From contig JAALGZ010000003.1 of NCBI GenBank assembly GCA_015227615.1, positions 2,046,001 to 2,110,000 on the forward strand: a stretch of DNA of 64,000 nucleotides. The letters run 5' to 3'. Position 1 is the stretch's first letter; each line of letters begins with the position of its first letter. A program made the translations under genes and the position numbers. A model generated the notes under the pieces. The model saw only the letters and a list, made by a program, of their open reading frames with translations. It had not been told where the DNA came from and ran no database searches. Below are positions 43,304 through 54,931 of the stretch, one piece after another. This stretch comes from Labyrinthula sp. Ha. Its lineage: Eukaryota; Sar; Bigyra; Labyrinthulida; Labyrinthulaceae.

Positions 43304-46232
43304 AGAAAGTATTAGTGTGTTGCTGCGGGACTCAGTTTCCCTGAGGTTTATGTTGCTTTTAGGTTTTTATTGCCGACCGCAAGATCTGTTGCATGTCTTA
43401 GCAATGGAGAAAATTACTGTTTTATCTGAATAATTTCAGCGGGGAGATCTGTATTGGGCATATTCCCGTTGGTAGGCTCATGAGAAAAAGAAGAAAATTG
43501 CTTTGAGTTCCGTTCATGCCTTAAACAAAAGCACTCTATCAAAACTTAAGTAATTTCTGTCCTAGTAGCTTTATTTTACATTATGTTTACAGGAGCTAGT
43601 TTACACTATCTCTGAAATATTCAAATTCTTTTCTTAAAAGTGAGTGGGGACACAGTGGGAGCACCCAGAAGGTGCATGATTTAGGAGAATAGCAGTTCTG
43701 TAGCCTGAGCGTCTAGGACGGTTCGAGTATACTAGTCATTTGTCGCTGAGATCGCAAACAGAACCATTTTCCAGTCGAGGTTGAACATAAGTTTGTCCAA
43801 GATAAAACTGAAGGAGAAACATTAATCTAAGGCTGGAATCAGCACCAGTTAACGAGTTATAAACAACTTCTAGTCCCAGGGGTGTATTATGGTTGTTTAT
43901 TTGTCTCTGTTATTATATTCTCATTCCTGTATGCATTAACGGAGTCCGACTACAGTGATCTGAATGGGTAGCACTTTTGACCCTTTAACAATAGCCTTGT
44001 CTGGTGAAAAAGTTTTTTTGCATCAGGCTGGCTCTTTTCAGGCTGAGGTTTAGACAGAGTTTAATGAAGTCAATCTCTGTCCATCGACAAGAAATAATTG
44101 GAATATTCTCTTATCATACCGTTCCACATTGACTACACCCACGTATTAACAAGTGATGAGAAGAACCAATTTCAAGTACCCTGGAACAAAAGTTTCTCTG
44201 ACTGGTGGCATTTCTACAAAATGAGAGGGCACACTAAAAACTCTTAGGGGTTGTCTGGTTCTATATTCCACTACTGGGCAATAATGCATCATTTTAACAG
44301 GTCTGTTGAACATCCTTGGATCTCATTTTCGGCGTTCTGGGGTTTCTTCCAATCAGTTGTTTTCTTTTAGTAAAGTCGCTCAAGTATTCAAATTCTGAAG
44401 AAAACATCAAATAATCTGTCCGATCTTGTATTGATGCGGTCACTTAAGTATCATTCCACGCTCTAGAATAATCTTTTTAGTTTCATATTAAGATACTAGC
44501 TCAACTTACCAATTCTGTGAGACTTCTGAGTTGAAAACGATCCAGTACTATTTACTTTCCATAATTAAACCTTAACTTACTCTTACTCTTATTAAGTAAG
44601 TGAAACCTCAGCGTTTCTAAAATAGCTCCTCTTGGTAGTTTTGCCGAAGGAATTTCGGCTCTTGACTTTAACGAGGTAACTATCCACACATTTTCGACTA
44701 AAACTAGAAAATTTATGAGGTGTAGAAGCATAATAATAGAAATAAGCTGTGCACGCTTAAAGTCTTAGTCATCCCAGAAGCACTTTTTTGGACTTCATTC
44801 TTAATGTTTTTAGTACTGGATGCTTAGTGTTTTAGTCTGCCTAAGAGAAATTTTAAGTTCTGATCAAATAAGATTTAGGCTCTTTGATTTGTTGTGTGAG
44901 TTAAAAACAAACAGAATTCAATACACGCCAATTTGTTTCTATGTGAAAAGAAATACAATCACTATTAATATGTCTTTAATTACTAGAGCAAGGAGTGCAA
45001 CATAGTGCAGGCTTTAGAATGGGGTTTACCCCCGAATACACCCTCAACAAGCGAACGCAAAGATCATAGATAAATAATGTGGCAAATGCTTAGAGTCATG
45101 TTACTGAAGAGATGTTGAACTAGTTTAGGTTCGTCATTTTCTTCAGGCATCTGATTTCGCATATTCAGGATGCTCAGTTTGAATATAGTAACGAAACATC
45201 AAGCATTTTGTTTTATTGAACGATCAATTTCTGAATCCTAGAACAAGCTACAGTTGCTAGTAATTTCATTCTCAAGACATAAGGAATGAATAACAACCAA
45301 GACATCCTAAGTTAGAATAAGAGCTTAGAATTTAATATGGTGTTACCTTGGCGAGCATAAACCCAAGAATTTTAGCACTGAAAAAAAATTCTATTTTATA
45401 CTTGTACCTTACTCTAGGTGCACAGAACTTTAAGGTACTTAAAATTTATTAAATTTTTTGTGTTTGTTTAATAATTATAATGATTTCGTGTATTTAACAT
45501 CTACAATTAACCTTAAATTTTGTAAGAGTACAAAATTTCTTTTCAAACTAAGTTAGGAAGATTGTAGTTTTGTTAGTAAAATATAATTCCCTTAACTATG
45601 AAGTAAGAAGTATATTCTATGTTACATTAATCTTAGTGTAAGTTCAAAGCCATACCAGATTTTAATCATAAAAGCAATTTTGGGGAGAACGAGTATTTTA
45701 GTAGAGTTTTTTCTATAGAAAACAGTTAACCAAAAATAACACAAATTAGAAGAAGTGAATTTATGGTTTATAGAAAAAGTAGACATTATTAGCACATTCG
45801 TAATATATATATTGGTGCTAAAGCATAGCCATACAATATCTTTAAGTAGCAAGAAGCAAAAATGTAATATCCTTATATGCTCTTTTAATTAAGCTTATTC
45901 TATCATGCATCAAAGAAAGGGTTTTATAATAGCTATATATTCCTTGTAATTCAGAATTATTTGGAACCTCCAAGTAGGCCCCAAACAAGAAAATAATATT
46001 AATCCCTTTCAAAACTCATTATACTCATTTTTTGGAAATCCTCTAAAATAACTTATGATGACCATTTCTACTGTAGAAATGCATTTCCTCGTATTATATA
46101 TTAAAAAAAACAGTATATTTTGTAGTGGTATATCCTATATCCGGATAGTAACACAATATTGATGTTGGTGTTATAGGTGCCTTCCACGGTAGATAACCGT
46201 GCCACGTCATCAATCCACCTCATAAGAATGAA
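43304..46232. other. 2.9-kb gene desert
   Basis: No supported gene. A GGTTCGAGTATAC word near 43719 resembles a tRNA B box but has no A box or foldable cloverleaf around it. The last 200 bp should hold the promoter of the RRM gene. Confidence 0.45.
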
Positions 46233-49200
46233 ATGCTTTTGACTGTTAATGGAGGAAAGAAAAACATTAGACTATTGTTGACAAAAAATGAAACATGTAA
46301 GGTACACATTGAGCAATCAATTGGTTTATCTAAGAAGAGAAAACTGTATTTTAACAAATCCACACGGTTTTTTTCCAGCAATGTAACAAAACCTGAATCA
46401 CATCTTGACGACTTAAGATCAAAGCACACGGGAGTCGTTAATGAACTAGAAGAGCTCTCGTCAATCTTAAACAAAACGTCAGATGAAATAACATATAATC
46501 AAAATTACAAAACATATGATCTTCACTTCACAGATATATTAGGAAGAACCTCATCCAAAACAGGGTACTCTTCTTTAAACGATGCCCGAACCCAATTAGA
46601 TGAACTTAAGGCTTCCCTATTACCACAAAGAAAAACAACAACAACATCAAACCCTCTGACAGATGAAAATACCGCAATCTTGCAGGCTAAAAGTATTTGG
46701 ACAGAAAAAAACATCTCAACCAAAAAAGATCGACTGTCTTCATTCTTGACGGCTAAAATGTTCCTATCCTCAGATGCCCAAAAAAGGCAGTATGAAAAAT
46801 TCTTGCAGGATATTTGGCGATATAATACAAACATAACGAACTATAATAAGCAGCATGCCCAGGACTATTTTCTGAAGTCAGCTTTGAAAGTTATACCTCT
46901 GGAACATCAAGTTGTATTCATGCCTGCTTTGATAGAATTCCTGGAATTTAAGCATCCGCTTGCTGCTTGGTTTAGAAGTCTTGGATCGTGTCCTGTGTTA
47001 TTGGATGATTATGAATATGAAGAGCTATTAAATAAAGAGCGGGAAAGAAGAAAAAAGCCGGAGTTGTCCTCACAGGAAGTTACTGAGCGCCATGAGGCTT
47101 TTCTTGGGAGGAAAATTGAAATGCTAAAAACGTCTTTTATTAAATTTGCACTTCGCTGGGGATCATTAGTAAAAGGAAAACATTTTTCTGATTCTTTTCT
47201 TGAAGCCAAAGAAGTTATAGACAATGATTATAGTTTTGTGGCAAATTCACTGGACACAAAGAAATGGGACTTTGATCAAGTGTGTTTTGAAGACAAGCAT
47301 GACCGAAGCTCCATGCAAGAGATTTTAAGTTCTTCTACTTCACGAGGGCTTTCTGGTTACTTAGGAGCAATTGTTCCTAATCTTTTAGAACTTCAAAACA
47401 CTTTCAATGTAAATAATTTTTTTGAAGACGCAGAGTATCCAAAATCTCTACAGACAGAGCAAGAGTTTCAATCTTCACTCTTTGTGTTCAGCTCCACTGC
47501 AACCGAGATCGTTGAGGATGTGGTAGATGGACCTTTGATAGAAAAGATCGTTTTAAATTCAGCTCTCTCACTCTCTTCAAGTACACCATCTTCAGCTTTG
47601 GTTCAATCTTTAGCACATTTTTTGCCTGAAGAAGCTTCTTTTAACCTACCTTTTCTGGAAGAAATTTTGGAGTACAGTAAAAAGCTTAACCAGCTGCTCA
47701 ACCTTGCAGCTTGTGATTTGTCTCTTTCATCATCATTTTCTTATTTAAGCGAGAACTCCGGAGAAAATAGTATTTTTTACAATGAGAACATTGAACAAGC
47801 AGCGGCACATGACGCAAAAAAATCAAAGAGAAAAACTCGAAATTTTGTACTCTCCGGACAAGGCTTACCTGAAGTTTCATTTAAAACCCGCGATGATGAT
47901 TCTCTAGCTGTATGCAGCTTCAAATCATTGAATGGGGTTGATCTTTTTGCAGCTGATCTTGCCTTTAGGTCCTACTACACCAAGGATGTTATAGGGGGAA
48001 ATGGTACATTCTATGATATAAAAAACTCACTTCATTCACTCCATTCTTCATTTTCTGAAACATATTTTCCTGATTTTGTACACATGCATCAAATGATCCG
48101 CCCTGAAAATGAAAATTCTCTTGCAGAATTATATAATGTATTGGCGGAAAGTTTAACAGAAGATCAAGTTCAGCAATTAGTACTTGAACTGAAGAGATTT
48201 TGGAATTGTAAACCATCAAGAAAGAAGATGAAAGCATTCAAGGATTTGTATCTTTCAACACGGGATCTTATGGCCTCTGAATCTCTTTTTCAACAAACCT
48301 GGCCTTTGTTAATTCAGAACATAACCTCATTCTCAGCAGAAGCCTTGTTGCAAATAGCGGAAGTAGATTTCATTGAAGATCCCTCTATAGAAGAAGAAAT
48401 TGAGCGCGTAAGCCACGAGCAGGTAGAAGAACGGGTCCGGGGAAGCCATGATTTAAGAAGATTTAAGTTCTCTATCAGTCCATGCAAGTTAGTGAGAAAA
48501 AGTCTTCTAAAGAGCGCTGATAAGGAAAGCAAGCCAGGACACAGAATGGTTGCGCTGGATGGACTCCCGCTTGGATTAAGTCCAGAAGTTCTGGAGAGCA
48601 TTTTTTCTGTGTATGGTGAAGTTGAGAGTGTCGAAGTCTTTGAAGATCGTTGGTTTAATGAAGAAGATAGAGAAATTCTCAAGGCGCTTGATGCTGAACA
48701 TGCAGCGAAGTTCCAACATATTGCCAAACCACGCCGTATTTTTAAAGGGGTTAGCAACACAGAAAAGCGCATTTTGATTGTTGTTCAAGGTTTAAAGACT
48801 TTGAAAGCAAGAATACAGAGGATGAATGGTGAAACATTGGCAGATGTACAAAGTATTCTTGATGAATATGAAGTTCTTAAGAACAAAGAACAGTCAGAGG
48901 AGTTTCATGCTGTGTTCTTGGAACAATTTTTTCAACTTAGAATTAAGATGCTTAGACACTTGGAAAATATTGAACAAGGGAAGGCCACGAAGTGGCAGCC
49001 TCTTCAAGATGATGCTTCAAGTTGTGCTGAAAACGCCCAAGAATTAAGTAAATTTTCTCAAATGAAATATTTCAATGAAATTTATTCTAGGTATCAGGGC
49101 AAACTTTCTACTTTTGGTTTAGTTAGAGACAAACCGAAAGATTTTAGGGACCTACATGAGAGCGCGTCGGCGAAGGAACTTTTGGAGGATATGTTTAAAA

Positions 49201-49673
49201 ACCAGACATCAAAGGCTGGATATGGTTTTATTCATTTCAAATCAAAGAAACCTGTCGAAAAACTGTTGACAACATTGAACCTATCTTTCGGAGTTGTTTT
49301 TCAGTTGGAATCAAGGGAAACTGCAGAAATTTTCAGAAAAAGTTTCTCTCTTCCGAAAGAGAAAAAAGATCCTATGAATATAGAAGTGGTAAAACCTACT
49401 TTGATCCCAGGCACCGAGAAAAAAACTCTGCACATAGAGAATGTCCCTAAAGGTTTGAAGAATGAAGAAGCTGCTTATTTTCTAAGTGACTTAATAGTAT
49501 CAGCCGGAAATTATACTAGAAAAAGACAAGTGAAAATACGAAGAGGCAACCTAGGCTTGTGTGATGGAAGAATTATTCTAGAGTGTCAAAGTCATTCCCA
49601 AGCCAGAGCGGTAATGAAAAGGCTTAGGGGAAAAGAGATTCTGGGCAATAAGATAAAAGTTGGATGGATGTAA
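46233..49673 (+). CDS. Large RRM protein with interrupted RRM, probably mitochondrial
   Basis: 1146 residues. The N-terminus is basic and Ser/Thr-rich, with SKKRKLYFNKSTRFFSSNV near 32-51, like a mitochondrial presequence and its cleavage site. Residues about 60-760 are helical with no domain I recognise. An RRM begins near 772 (MVALDGLPLGLSPEVLESIF, RNP2 and helix 1), but its RNP1 (KAGYGFIHFKS) comes only near 993; about 180 helical residues are inserted. A second, uninterrupted RRM fills 1064-1146 (KTLHIENVPKGLKNEEAAYF, then GRIILECQSHSQARAVMKRL and KIKVGWM). An organellar RNA-processing or ribosome-associated role is inferred only from targeting and RRMs. ATG 46233 is preferred because the ATG five bases upstream hits a stop at once. 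Confidence 0.75.
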   Translation: MLLTVNGGKKNIRLLLTKNETCKVHIEQSIGLSKKRKLYFNKSTRFFSSNVTKPESHLDDLRSKHTGVVNELEELSSILNKTSDEITYNQNYKTYDLHFTDILGRTSSKTGYSSLNDARTQLDELKASLLPQRKTTTTSNPLTDENTAILQAKSIWTEKNISTKKDRLSSFLTAKMFLSSDAQKRQYEKFLQDIWRYNTNITNYNKQHAQDYFLKSALKVIPLEHQVVFMPALIEFLEFKHPLAAWFRSLGSCPVLLDDYEYEELLNKERERRKKPELSSQEVTERHEAFLGRKIEMLKTSFIKFALRWGSLVKGKHFSDSFLEAKEVIDNDYSFVANSLDTKKWDFDQVCFEDKHDRSSMQEILSSSTSRGLSGYLGAIVPNLLELQNTFNVNNFFEDAEYPKSLQTEQEFQSSLFVFSSTATEIVEDVVDGPLIEKIVLNSALSLSSSTPSSALVQSLAHFLPEEASFNLPFLEEILEYSKKLNQLLNLAACDLSLSSSFSYLSENSGENSIFYNENIEQAAAHDAKKSKRKTRNFVLSGQGLPEVSFKTRDDDSLAVCSFKSLNGVDLFAADLAFRSYYTKDVIGGNGTFYDIKNSLHSLHSSFSETYFPDFVHMHQMIRPENENSLAELYNVLAESLTEDQVQQLVLELKRFWNCKPSRKKMKAFKDLYLSTRDLMASESLFQQTWPLLIQNITSFSAEALLQIAEVDFIEDPSIEEEIERVSHEQVEERVRGSHDLRRFKFSISPCKLVRKSLLKSADKESKPGHRMVALDGLPLGLSPEVLESIFSVYGEVESVEVFEDRWFNEEDREILKALDAEHAAKFQHIAKPRRIFKGVSNTEKRILIVVQGLKTLKARIQRMNGETLADVQSILDEYEVLKNKEQSEEFHAVFLEQFFQLRIKMLRHLENIEQGKATKWQPLQDDASSCAENAQELSKFSQMKYFNEIYSRYQGKLSTFGLVRDKPKDFRDLHESASAKELLEDMFKNQTSKAGYGFIHFKSKKPVEKLLTTLNLSFGVVFQLESRETAEIFRKSFSLPKEKKDPMNIEVVKPTLIPGTEKKTLHIENVPKGLKNEEAAYFLSDLIVSAGNYTRKRQVKIRRGNLGLCDGRIILECQSHSQARAVMKRLRGKEILGNKIKVGWM

Positions 49674-49716
49674 GAAATAAGAGTTTTCAAGTTTGTTAAA
49701 AGTTAACCGGTTTGTT

Positions 49717-49917
49717 TTAGCTCCTGTTACGGGAATTACGAAGATGATTAAGATATAAGAAAGAGAGCGAGTGGTGATAGGTGTTGTGTTGATTTGATGG
49801 TAACGTGTTTATATGTGAAACTGTCTTTCGAATAAGATTTTGAGTTGGAATATCTGGGCGGTTAGGGTACCCTCTTGGTTGTGTCGGGAATCCCGGTGGC
49901 ATATTCTTAGGTTTCAT
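49717..49917 (-). CDS. Doubtful small Pro-rich ORF
   Basis: A 66-residue frame starting MKPKNMPPGFPTQPRGYPN. The first half has coding-like composition (Pro/Arg-rich), while the second half (HHSLSFLYLNHLRNSRNRS) reads like a pyrimidine-rich splice tract translated. A GTTACC...AACAG intron of about 80 nt is conceivable but leads almost at once to a stop. It may be exon 1 of a small gene convergent with the RRM gene. No homology recognised. Confidence 0.3.
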   Translation of the reverse strand: MKPKNMPPGFPTQPRGYPNRPDIPTQNLIRKTVSHINTLPSNQHNTYHHSLSFLYLNHLRNSRNRS

Positions 49918-52900
49918 TATTTATTCTTTTTCTGCTTACTGTAGGAATTTAGTACTTATCTCTGGTAATGTTCCATTGCATTATGGAAGAACAATTAGCG
50001 CTAATTTCCGATCTTTCCAAACCTTTCTACAAATAGAACATGAAAATGGAAACACGCAAGTAAACTAATGAACATTTCTTAGGATTGGATGAGTTGTTAA
50101 TTTTCTTTTATTTCATTGGTGGTAGCGGCGCTTAATATTAATTATAAAGTTTAATGACATACTAACGTTGACTCTTGACATGTTTAATGCGAATATGAGT
50201 TTTCTTTTCAGAGTCTTATTGTTAACTTGTTTTTGTACTTATATATATATATATCTAAGTAAACGTTGCTAAGAAAGTTAGTCCCTCAGAACTGTTTTAG
50301 TTACAGTGCCCGTACCGAGCCACCTGGGCACATAACCATCGTGAACAAGCGCTACTCCCCATTACTATATCTGCCAAGTAACACGTTAGCAGCATATATA
50401 CATATATAGGTAACTAATACATGTTCTTGAAAAAAATAAAGTAGCCGTATATACACACATGTAGCAGTGGAAAAGTACTAATTATCAAGAGAACACAATC
50501 CGATTCTTTTTTTAGATAATTTCTTATAGGTGCGAACATTCTATAAATTGCAAGTTTAAACTCTGAGCGTAGGAGGATTTAAAAAAACCAACGGTTTCTA
50601 TTTTAGCTAAACCAAGATTGTTACTAGTGTTAAGGCCATTAGTCGAACTGCTTCATGAGATGGACAGTCTTACGGGCTTATCCCTTGAAGGAAATAAGGT
50701 TTCGTGCAATATTTATCAAAGCGTTTAAGATATTGGAGTAAAACGTGTCATAAACGGGCTTCACATTCTTTAAAGGTAGCTCATCTTGTAGTCCACTTCT
50801 TTTCAATCAAAACACCTAATACTGTTATAAAATTTTCAATCCATGCCCTTAGAGAAGTAACACCACCATTTTCTTCTTATTATTATAATATCTAAGAACA
50901 TTCTTTGAAGGAGAATGAACCCATTTAATATCAATCATTGGAACTTGAAAGACAAATAAATTTTATAAAAAAAACATATTCTATATTTGCAATAAATTCT
51001 TTCATCTTAATTATATCCTTTCCCCATCATCCAAATGAATTGGGTCTAGATCCCTTTGACACTCTATAAGAGGCACAGAGATCCGATATCAATATGAATT
51101 CAAGCTCAGTCGCAAAATCTTCGATGTAGGTTGACTACTTGTTTCTTTACTCTCTTTATATTACCTTCATTTTAGAGGGGTCAAGATATGAGTCCCACTG
51201 CCCCTTTTCAGTGTACAAGTTCTAAGTGTAGGACCAGTGACTGCGCACGAACCTCAGTCAACTAAGCGCAAAGGTAACAGTAGAACTTAATTTTTGTTAT
51301 TCTAGCTGTCTTAAGTTATTAATGGGAAAATAATTACCACTCTCAATCCATTATTGTGCTTTATCTTCTAGTATAGCCTCTTTGACAGCTTGTTTCTGAT
51401 AACTCGTTCAATTCATGTAGCGTTTGTATGAGTCATAGACACAAGGTTATAAAACTGACGTATTATACATCTCAATTAATTGACCAACCAAAATGCAATA
51501 TTCTTACAAAACTGTTCAGAATTTTTTGTATCAAAAGAGATTTAAGAACTTGTGCATGCTGATGCATGAAGTAACTTGATGTCACATCTTTACAGCAGTT
51601 CTTAAACCAAAAAGACCAGAAAGATTGGCTTACTGGTATCACTCTATCTTGTGGCCTGCCCCACGAAAACTATTAAAGGTGAAATGAGTGCACCTTATTG
51701 GACATGAAGTTAACTACTTTTTTTATTTGATTGAAACTTGTATCAAAAATTATAAGATCTTCAGATCTTGAATTCATGCCTTAGAATTTACTATTAATTG
51801 TATTATTAGCTTACTAGTACTTACTTAATATGCTTTGCCAGCTTGGCTTAAGGCTTTGGTTGCTTTGCTAATAACTTTATGATAGCGTTAATTTTCGTAG
51901 GTTCTAGGAACTATTGTTTTTTTTGCAATGAAGTCCTAGTTTGAAGTGTTATATAAAGCTTTCGAGCTGATGGATACCTTAGTTACTACTTAACCTACTT
52001 ATATTAAACATTATTGGATGACCTAACTAGTTCTATATCATGTTTAAATAAAACTATTAACAATCACAAATTCTTAAGAACGCGCAGACTTTCTTATATA
52101 TACACATTGATTGGCCAAATTCGTCGCATGTTGGGTCATAGGCTCTCAAGTGTTTAATTTTTTCTAGATTCAGGTGCATTTCCGTATCTGTTTATTGGAA
52201 CCCGAAATTACAAGCTCAAATGGTGGAATACAGATTCCAACATCTGGTTTCTTTTGCCCATTACTAGATGCACCTTCGCCTTATAACAAGTCTTATTCAG
52301 TAACTAAGATTAAGCTACTACTGTAGTAATAGTAAAATGCTCTTGGAACCCTGTACAAGGAAGCAGCCTTCATACTATAAATTTAGCTTCATATCTTCGT
52401 ACTCGTTCTATATATTCTAGCCAGGACAAATATGCTGTTCGTATGCAATTATACCTTGGTTCTACAATCATGGAGCTAAATATAGTTGGGTAAAGAGAAG
52501 GAATAATGATTTAAATCATACCCTCTAGTAGTAGATCCTAACTTGCCTGGTAAGCGAAATCTTCATATAACACAAACCTTTTCAAACTAGAGTTTCACCT
52601 TTCTGTAAGAGACCGTCTTTATTAGAAAATGCACCTGCTAAAATTTGGATCAGCTCAATTCTTTATCGAATTTCGATTAAATACTTTGTTTTTGCTTCAT
52701 ATGCTAGACCATGCATTCTTGGACTACTTATAGGGAAAGGTAAGAATTTCCCCTGAGCTAGTTATAGTCTTCTACAGCATTGCATTTTTAGTTGCTGATA
52801 ATATACACCATGAAATTACTTCATGTATTTGTGGTCAAACTAATTTATTACGTCACATGCGACTAAAGCATAGATGTGATTGCCATTGGCAATCAGCACA

Positions 52901-53321
52901 GATAGGCTATAATGGCCAGAACCATTGCATTATCCCACACCCATCATAGAGTAGCCTTGAAAGCTTATACTACAACCTTTTTCTATTCTACCTTTGTAAT
53001 AAAAATGTCAATTTAGCTATAGCAATTTTGCGTTGGAGTGAAATGTCTTTATAAGTATTCTTTTCAAGGCTTCATCCACAAAATAATTTGATATAGATTT
53101 TTCTCGAAAAATTACCTCACTCGAATCAAAACTGCAAAGCACAAGCAAAAATAATAAAAATATGTGATTTCAGTCATTAGGTTCAACTTTTTTTTTTAAC
53201 TGATCTCTGTAAGCTCTGCAAAATCGCTTATCCCAAGCTATCCATTGTTTAGAGCAACCAATAAATCCTTTTTTTAGAATTTACAAACTATAATATTATG
53301 CGTAAGATATTTTCTATCGAT
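49918..53321. other. 3.4-kb gene desert
   Basis: AT-rich sequence with no supported gene. A simple (AT)n tract lies near 50240-50255. Short open frames such as 50704-50895 do not look coding. No RNA gene seen. Confidence 0.45.
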
Positions 53322-53741
53322 CTAAACCCATCCGTCGTCATCATTTCCAGAATTACCTCCAGATGATCCGCTTCCAAACATTCCAAACAATCCCCCGACT
53401 GCTTCCCTTGCCAAGCCTGCCCCAGCACCAAATGCAAAACCCTCTTTTATTGTCTGTCCAAATCCACCTTGTCGCGGTAGTACTGTATTCTGTTGGTTAT
53501 TCAAGGTTGCTGTAGTCGGTTTAGGTGCACCAAGAGCTGTCGTCTCATTTGTAGTTTGGTTCCACCAGTACGTTTGCTTCGTTTCTGGGTGAACTACTTC
53601 AATCCAAGCATTCTCTGGTGCTTGGGTAGGTGGAGGTGGGGCTTGTACTTCAACTTGGCTCGGTTTTAGGATAGAGTTTTTGTTTCTTCGTCGAGAGGAA
53701 AGATTTCTGACTATACGTTGTTTCTGGAGAATTCTCTTCAT
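53322..53741 (-). CDS. Mitochondrial WW-domain protein with Gly-rich tail
   Basis: 139 residues. The start MKRILQKQRIVRNLSSRRRN is a classic mitochondrial presequence (Arg/Lys-rich, no acids). One WW domain follows at about 45-77: AWIEVVHPETKQTYWWNQTT then NETTALGAPKP, with the first Trp, the YWW aromatic patch and the closing Pro. The C-terminal part is a Gly/Ala helix (GFAFGAGAGLAREAVGGLFG) with GxxxG-like spacing, perhaps membrane-associated, and a Gly/Ser/Asp end. WWN...NETTALGxPKP is, to my knowledge, a recurring motif of stramenopile mitochondrial proteins and is my main taxonomic clue. Precise function unknown. Confidence 0.75.
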   Translation of the reverse strand: MKRILQKQRIVRNLSSRRRNKNSILKPSQVEVQAPPPPTQAPENAWIEVVHPETKQTYWWNQTTNETTALGAPKPTTATLNNQQNTVLPRQGGFGQTIKEGFAFGAGAGLAREAVGGLFGMFGSGSSGGNSGNDDDGWV

Positions 53742-53867
53742 TCTTCTTTTTCAATTGGTTTGATTGGTCAATTTGTCCAATCAAATCGTATGCTTTCAAA
53801 AAAACAGGTGAACGAACAAAACTGAAGAATATGACCTGATACACGGGATAAGAATAAAAACAAGTTA

Positions 53868-54818
53868 TTAGTTATTCTCCATCTCTTCCAGCCACTCGTT
53901 CACCTTTTTTCTCCAATTTTGTATTTCTTCAGCTTTAAGTCTTACTTCTTGAGCTTTTTGTAATTCTAGAAGAAAATTTTGAAACACTACTTTCAAGTAA
54001 ATCTGCAAGAAAACGTTTTTAAGCCTTACTCGCTTTCTTAGAATTGTTATTTGAACATTTTGAAGACATTCCTGAAGATATCTAAGATTTGAGTTTTGGG
54101 ATACCTTCGTCGCCTTTTGCTTTTGCCTTTTCAACCAAACAAGAACTTCGCGCAATCTTTCAAAAAAATGGGATTTAACTCTTTTCTGACTCTCAGTCTT
54201 ATGAAATTTTTTTACATTATTGAAATAGAGCCTCTTGATCTTTTTTTTCCCCTTTAATTTTGCCTTCTCTCTTATAGCTTTAGCGTCCATAAGAAAATTC
54301 TTCCAAGGTAACAATCCATAGTTCATCAAAACTTTTGTCTCTACAAACTTTCTTACAGTTATAGCTTGTCTCGTTCTAATCTGTTTAAGTTTCTTTATCT
54401 GCAATTTACATAATTTCTTTTGTTTTGTTTTCTCAATGCGATTCCATTTGAGATTAATCTCCTTTGATAATGTTTCTTCCCGCAGCATTAGCCTCCGCTC
54501 AAGCAATCTGTTTTTAGTCAACACTCTTGCAGACACAGCTGACTTCTTTTGTACTGCTTTTCTCTTGGAAGTATTACAATACCTAATTCTTCTGCATTTT
54601 CCGATCTTTTCCAAGGTCTTTTTCTGTTCTTCCTTCTGTCGGCGCAAATGTTCAGTTTGACTCCTTTCCTTGATGCGTCGCTTTCTTTCTTCTTCCTTAA
54701 CCTTCACATTCAAACTCAATCTAGATATTGAAACATTGCCTTTTGGTTTAATATTCTCCTTTTCAAATAATCTCGCGATAAACGCATCCACATCTTTTTT
54801 GTTAACTCGTTTTCTCAT
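53868..54818 (-). CDS. Basic coiled-coil protein of unknown function
   Basis: 316 residues, extremely rich in Lys, Arg and Glu, almost wholly helical. Heptad stretches include EERKRRIKERSQTEHLRRQK and KLCKLQIKKLKQIRTR. Spaced aromatic pairs embedded in basic helices (LPWKNFLMD, LYFNNVKKF, HFFERLREVLVWLKRQ) recall centrin-binding Sfi1/CCDC-type repeats. I cannot assign a family. It lies 126 bp upstream of the WW gene's start on the same strand. A centrosomal or axonemal role is possible given the ciliary genes elsewhere. Confidence 0.6.
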   Translation of the reverse strand: MRKRVNKKDVDAFIARLFEKENIKPKGNVSISRLSLNVKVKEEERKRRIKERSQTEHLRRQKEEQKKTLEKIGKCRRIRYCNTSKRKAVQKKSAVSARVLTKNRLLERRLMLREETLSKEINLKWNRIEKTKQKKLCKLQIKKLKQIRTRQAITVRKFVETKVLMNYGLLPWKNFLMDAKAIREKAKLKGKKKIKRLYFNNVKKFHKTESQKRVKSHFFERLREVLVWLKRQKQKATKVSQNSNLRYLQECLQNVQITILRKRVRLKNVFLQIYLKVVFQNFLLELQKAQEVRLKAEEIQNWRKKVNEWLEEMENN

Positions 54819-54931
54819 TTCAAATTTAAACGGTCAAAGACACAATATCCGTTAATATTGGTGAAGAAAGAGAAAAACTTAATTAACAAAATCTACATAA
54901 GCACAATATAATATAGGTAATCCTTTTCAGC

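Noticed and set aside
43690-43740. tRNA-like B box GGTTCGAGTATAC
   Set aside because: No A box at the right distance, no acceptor stem and no cloverleaf fold.
49717-49830. Hydrophobic frame (SLSYILIIFVIPVTGAK) as second exon of the small Pro-rich ORF
   Set aside because: No AG acceptor exists in front of it that would join it in phase.
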